8,733 bases of DNA, from NCBI GenBank assembly GCA_014801595.1, contig JAAVDV010000015.1:62387-71119 (forward strand). Reading direction: 5' to 3'. Origin of the DNA: Bacteroides sp. (lineage in GTDB: Bacteria > Bacteroidota > Bacteroidia > Bacteroidales > Muribaculaceae). Shown here one piece after another: positions 6,521-8,733 of the stretch. Position numbers and translations under genes: made by a program. Position 1 is the first letter of the stretch, and each line of letters opens with the position of its first letter. Below the pieces are notes generated by a model. The model searched no databases. It was not told the DNA's origin and saw only the letters and a program-made list of their open reading frames with translations.

Positions 6521-8733
6521 TCAATAAGTGTTTTTTGCGAGATTAAGAAGGCCTTTCATCAAATTTGTCCGGGCATCTGCATCTTTGACGGATTCAAACG
6601 GAACGGACATGACAGTGACATTGCCTTTACCGACGTTAGAATGCACAGCCGCCGCATCGCCTGTATCCGAGAAAGTTATCACTACTTGTCCATCGGGATT
6701 GACAGGCTCAAGGACATCCGGTTTCTCTACAATATACTGGCTGGAATTGATATTATTAGAATATCTCAAGGCATTGTTACCCAACGCCAGCCCGTAGGTA
6801 GAGAGAGAACCGGAACGCGGACGTGCGGCCGAGTTCGAGGGACGGACCTTAAGTATGTCTTCAGCAAAGGCATGATCTACTGAATTTGAACGCTCGTCAA
6901 ACAAATCACTCGCTACATAGGCACCACTGACAATCAACGCACCACCTTGATCAATATAGTTTCTCAGCACCTCCTGTAACTCGCGGGGAAAAGCTGTATA
7001 ATTAACTCCGCTTGTACCCCGGCCTATGGTAGTTTTTTTCTGCTTACCGAGAATGAGATCGACAATATCATAATTCGAAAGCTTAACAAGTCCTTTCTCT
7101 ATAGCTGAAGCCGAACAACTGACAAATCCATAACCTGCATCAGCCACCGCATCACCATGCACGGCAGGATAATCAAACGTATTGCCTGCCACGACCGTAC
7201 CTATGTAATTGCCGGAACTACGTCCGAACGACTCGCCGGCATTGCGACGGAACTCTGTCTGATAACCTGTGAAGGAGGCATCATTGATATAAGGCACTCC
7301 GAAGTCGTCCTCTGCTTTAAATCCGGCATTTCCATCGGTGGAGAAATGGCCCGGTGCCGATACCCGGTTGAAACCATTGACTATAAGTACAGTTTCCCCC
7401 TCATTACTCTCTCTCAATGCGAGAGTCTCGGATGGGAATGCCAATCCACCGTCATTCGCTGCAATGATCTTATATGAATGTATCAAATCATCATTTACCT
7501 TGACATCGAAATGAGTCGATGTGGTTTCACCTGCTTTATGGAATCCAAGAGTGCCCTCGGTGCGTTCAAGTATAATGTACTTATTGGGTACCGCCGAAGG
7601 TTCGATAGGATCGGGAGTAGGATTCCAGGTAAGATGAAAATGCCCCTTCTTGACATTAGTAATCGCGAAATCCTGCACGGGGAGAGGTTGTATGACAACT
7701 TCACGATCTTTTCGCTCGCTGATGAATCGAGCCATAGCCTTGTAAATGGCACGGGATACAAGAAATCTGAAGTTTGGATCAAGACCATATTGCATGTCAC
7801 GGAAGTTCTGATGACTCAATATCTCTATCAAGGTTGTGGGCACCTCTGCCACTCGCGCTTCCAGATACGACTTGTCCCACATTGAACGACGAGTCCAATT
7901 TGGTTCATAAGTACGCCGTATATCGCCCGTTATCTGGCGCATCAGCATGTCTGTCAGCATACGCGAATTAGAACGGGGAGTGCCATCGGCGTAAACATCA
8001 CCATTATTAGTATAGTATATGCCGAGAGTGCCGACAGTGGAATCATCAGCACGTTTACCGGCATCCGAATGCAACGCGAAAGAGATATCGACAGGAATGT
8101 TCAGACCCGGTTTACCGGGCAACACACGTGAACCTCCCGCAAGATAATTTACCCAATGTCCACGGGATGTATAATCATCTTTATAGTCATCAGTGCCATG
8201 GAAAGGGGAGTAGACCGACTCAGGAAAACCGGCCCAATGCATCCAATAGCGCGCCCCCTCGAGATAACGGGGCATACCGGAAGTCACAAAAGTGGGTCGA
8301 CGGCCGGAATTATAGGAGGGTGTCTGAGGTTGTTGAATGACAGTGACACTCTCTTCGTCTACGGTATCATCAACATCATCCTCATCATCGTCACTTTGAT
8401 TCTCATCCCCGGCAATATCTTCGTCATCTTCATCATCATCTTCGGTGATTTCTTCATCCACATCATTATAGCCACCGGGCGCTGAAGTCTGTATCGGAGT
8501 CGACGAGTCATAATATATGTCCGATCGGCTTGAGGATCTCGCGATATTACCCATTCCGCCTCCGATCTTCACAGCGTCGGCTGTAACTATTTTATCGGCC
8601 TCCTTATCGGAAATGTTAGTAAGGGTAACTACGGGTACAGTAGCGCTATAACCCTCTTCCAACGGGAATGTCCCGAGATAGATCCAAGTCCCGCCACCCA
8701 TAGTCTGATTGACCTTGAATTCCTTGCTTCCAC
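6521..8733 (-). CDS. Golvesin-domain N-acetylmuramoyl-L-alanine amidase ('xanthan lyase' type), N-terminus cut
   Basis: The frame stays open through the right edge (GSKEFKVNQT precedes the first visible Met at 8701), so the true start lies outside the window. Numbering from that Met: a golvesin/xanthan-lyase-like beta domain (GGGTWIYLGTF; ADAVKIGGGMGNIAR) ends near 55. A disordered acidic linker spans about 57-140. Amidase_3-like catalytic material spans about 143-330, with zinc-ligand candidate HSDAG (His211) and the catalytic-type glutamate in LIEILSHQN (Glu293). An FN3-like domain spans about 340-430. A C-terminal alpha/beta region (436-726) resembles DJ-1/glutamine amidotransferase folds (VLIVNGFNRVSAP; GGALIVSGAYVASDLF). 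Family members carry the first zinc ligands before the golvesin domain, so the catalytic domain is probably split. The expected role is cleavage of the MurNAc-L-Ala bond in the periplasm; the signal peptide is off-window. Confidence 0.85.
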   Translation of the reverse strand, partial: GSKEFKVNQTMGGGTWIYLGTFPLEEGYSATVPVVTLTNISDKEADKIVTADAVKIGGGMGNIARSSSRSDIYYDSSTPIQTSAPGGYNDVDEEITEDDDEDDEDIAGDENQSDDDEDDVDDTVDEESVTVIQQPQTPSYNSGRRPTFVTSGMPRYLEGARYWMHWAGFPESVYSPFHGTDDYKDDYTSRGHWVNYLAGGSRVLPGKPGLNIPVDISFALHSDAGKRADDSTVGTLGIYYTNNGDVYADGTPRSNSRMLTDMLMRQITGDIRRTYEPNWTRRSMWDKSYLEARVAEVPTTLIEILSHQNFRDMQYGLDPNFRFLVSRAIYKAMARFISERKDREVVIQPLPVQDFAITNVKKGHFHLTWNPTPDPIEPSAVPNKYIILERTEGTLGFHKAGETTSTHFDVKVNDDLIHSYKIIAANDGGLAFPSETLALRESNEGETVLIVNGFNRVSAPGHFSTDGNAGFKAEDDFGVPYINDASFTGYQTEFRRNAGESFGRSSGNYIGTVVAGNTFDYPAVHGDAVADAGYGFVSCSASAIEKGLVKLSNYDIVDLILGKQKKTTIGRGTSGVNYTAFPRELQEVLRNYIDQGGALIVSGAYVASDLFDERSNSVDHAFAEDILKVRPSNSAARPRSGSLSTYGLALGNNALRYSNNINSSQYIVEKPDVLEPVNPDGQVVITFSDTGDAAAVHSNVGKGNVTVMSVPFESVKDADARTNLMKGLLNLAKNTY
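8351..8464 (-). repeat. Low-complexity Asp/Glu-coding tract in the amidase linker
   Basis: About 114 bp composed mostly of GAT/GAC/GAA/GAG codons (on the + strand a CAT/CTT-rich tract). It encodes 38 residues of which 26 are Asp or Glu. It lies between the golvesin-like domain and the catalytic region. The triplet composition makes in-frame length change by slippage plausible. A disordered, strongly negative, possibly cation-binding linker is inferred. Confidence 0.8.

Noticed and set aside
8340..8470. CAT/CTT-rich tract considered as a CRISPR array or regulatory repeat
   Set aside because: There are no regular repeat-spacer units. The tract is a coding low-complexity run in frame with the amidase.
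8156..8485. 109-codon + strand frame ending in a very hydrophobic Ile/Leu/Val/Phe-rich stretch resembling a membrane protein
   Set aside because: It is the complementary reading of the Asp/Glu codon tract (GAT/GAC/GAA read backwards gives ATC/GTC/TTC), so the hydrophobicity is an artefact.
8699..8701. ATG as the start of the amidase gene
   Set aside because: The frame continues upstream to the window edge with family-typical residues (KEFKVNQT before MGGGTW), so this Met is internal to the golvesin-like domain.

Overview
The window looks like a gene-dense chromosomal segment of a Bacteroidales bacterium. It could be a Muribaculaceae or Bacteroides relative, but the exact family cannot be settled from this stretch alone. 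The evidence is the set of lineage-typical families (DUF4924, DUF4922, a golvesin-domain amidase of the type often labelled xanthan lyase), mostly start codons without Shine-Dalgarno sequences, and a TAnnTTTG-type promoter element. All seven genes lie on the minus strand, so transcription runs from high to low coordinates. I see no RNA gene, mobile element, CRISPR array, frameshift or long intergenic gap. The first and last genes are cut by the window edges.

Right-hand block in transcription order, 8733 to 2882: (1) a large exported-type N-acetylmuramoyl-L-alanine amidase with golvesin-like, FN3-like and amidotransferase-like regions and an unusual Asp/Glu-rich linker, missing its N-terminus; (2) a two-part family 2 glycosyltransferase; (3) a DUF4922 protein that I read as a GalT / GDP-hexose-phosphorylase-like member of the HIT superfamily; (4) an AmpG-like MFS permease. 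Gaps are 32 bp, then two 4-bp ATGA overlaps, so genes 2 to 4 are almost certainly translationally coupled. The likely theme is cell-wall (muropeptide) release, import and nucleotide-sugar handling. The substrate of the DUF4922 enzyme is unknown, and this is the most interesting open question here.

Left-hand block, 2842 to 1: a small DUF4924 protein, peptide chain release factor 3 (prfC) and a metallo-beta-lactamase-fold hydrolase that runs off the left edge. Gaps are 33 and 26 bp. A candidate promoter element lies in the 39 bp upstream of DUF4924. A perfect 11-bp-stem hairpin overlaps the DUF4924 stop codon and may limit read-through into prfC.
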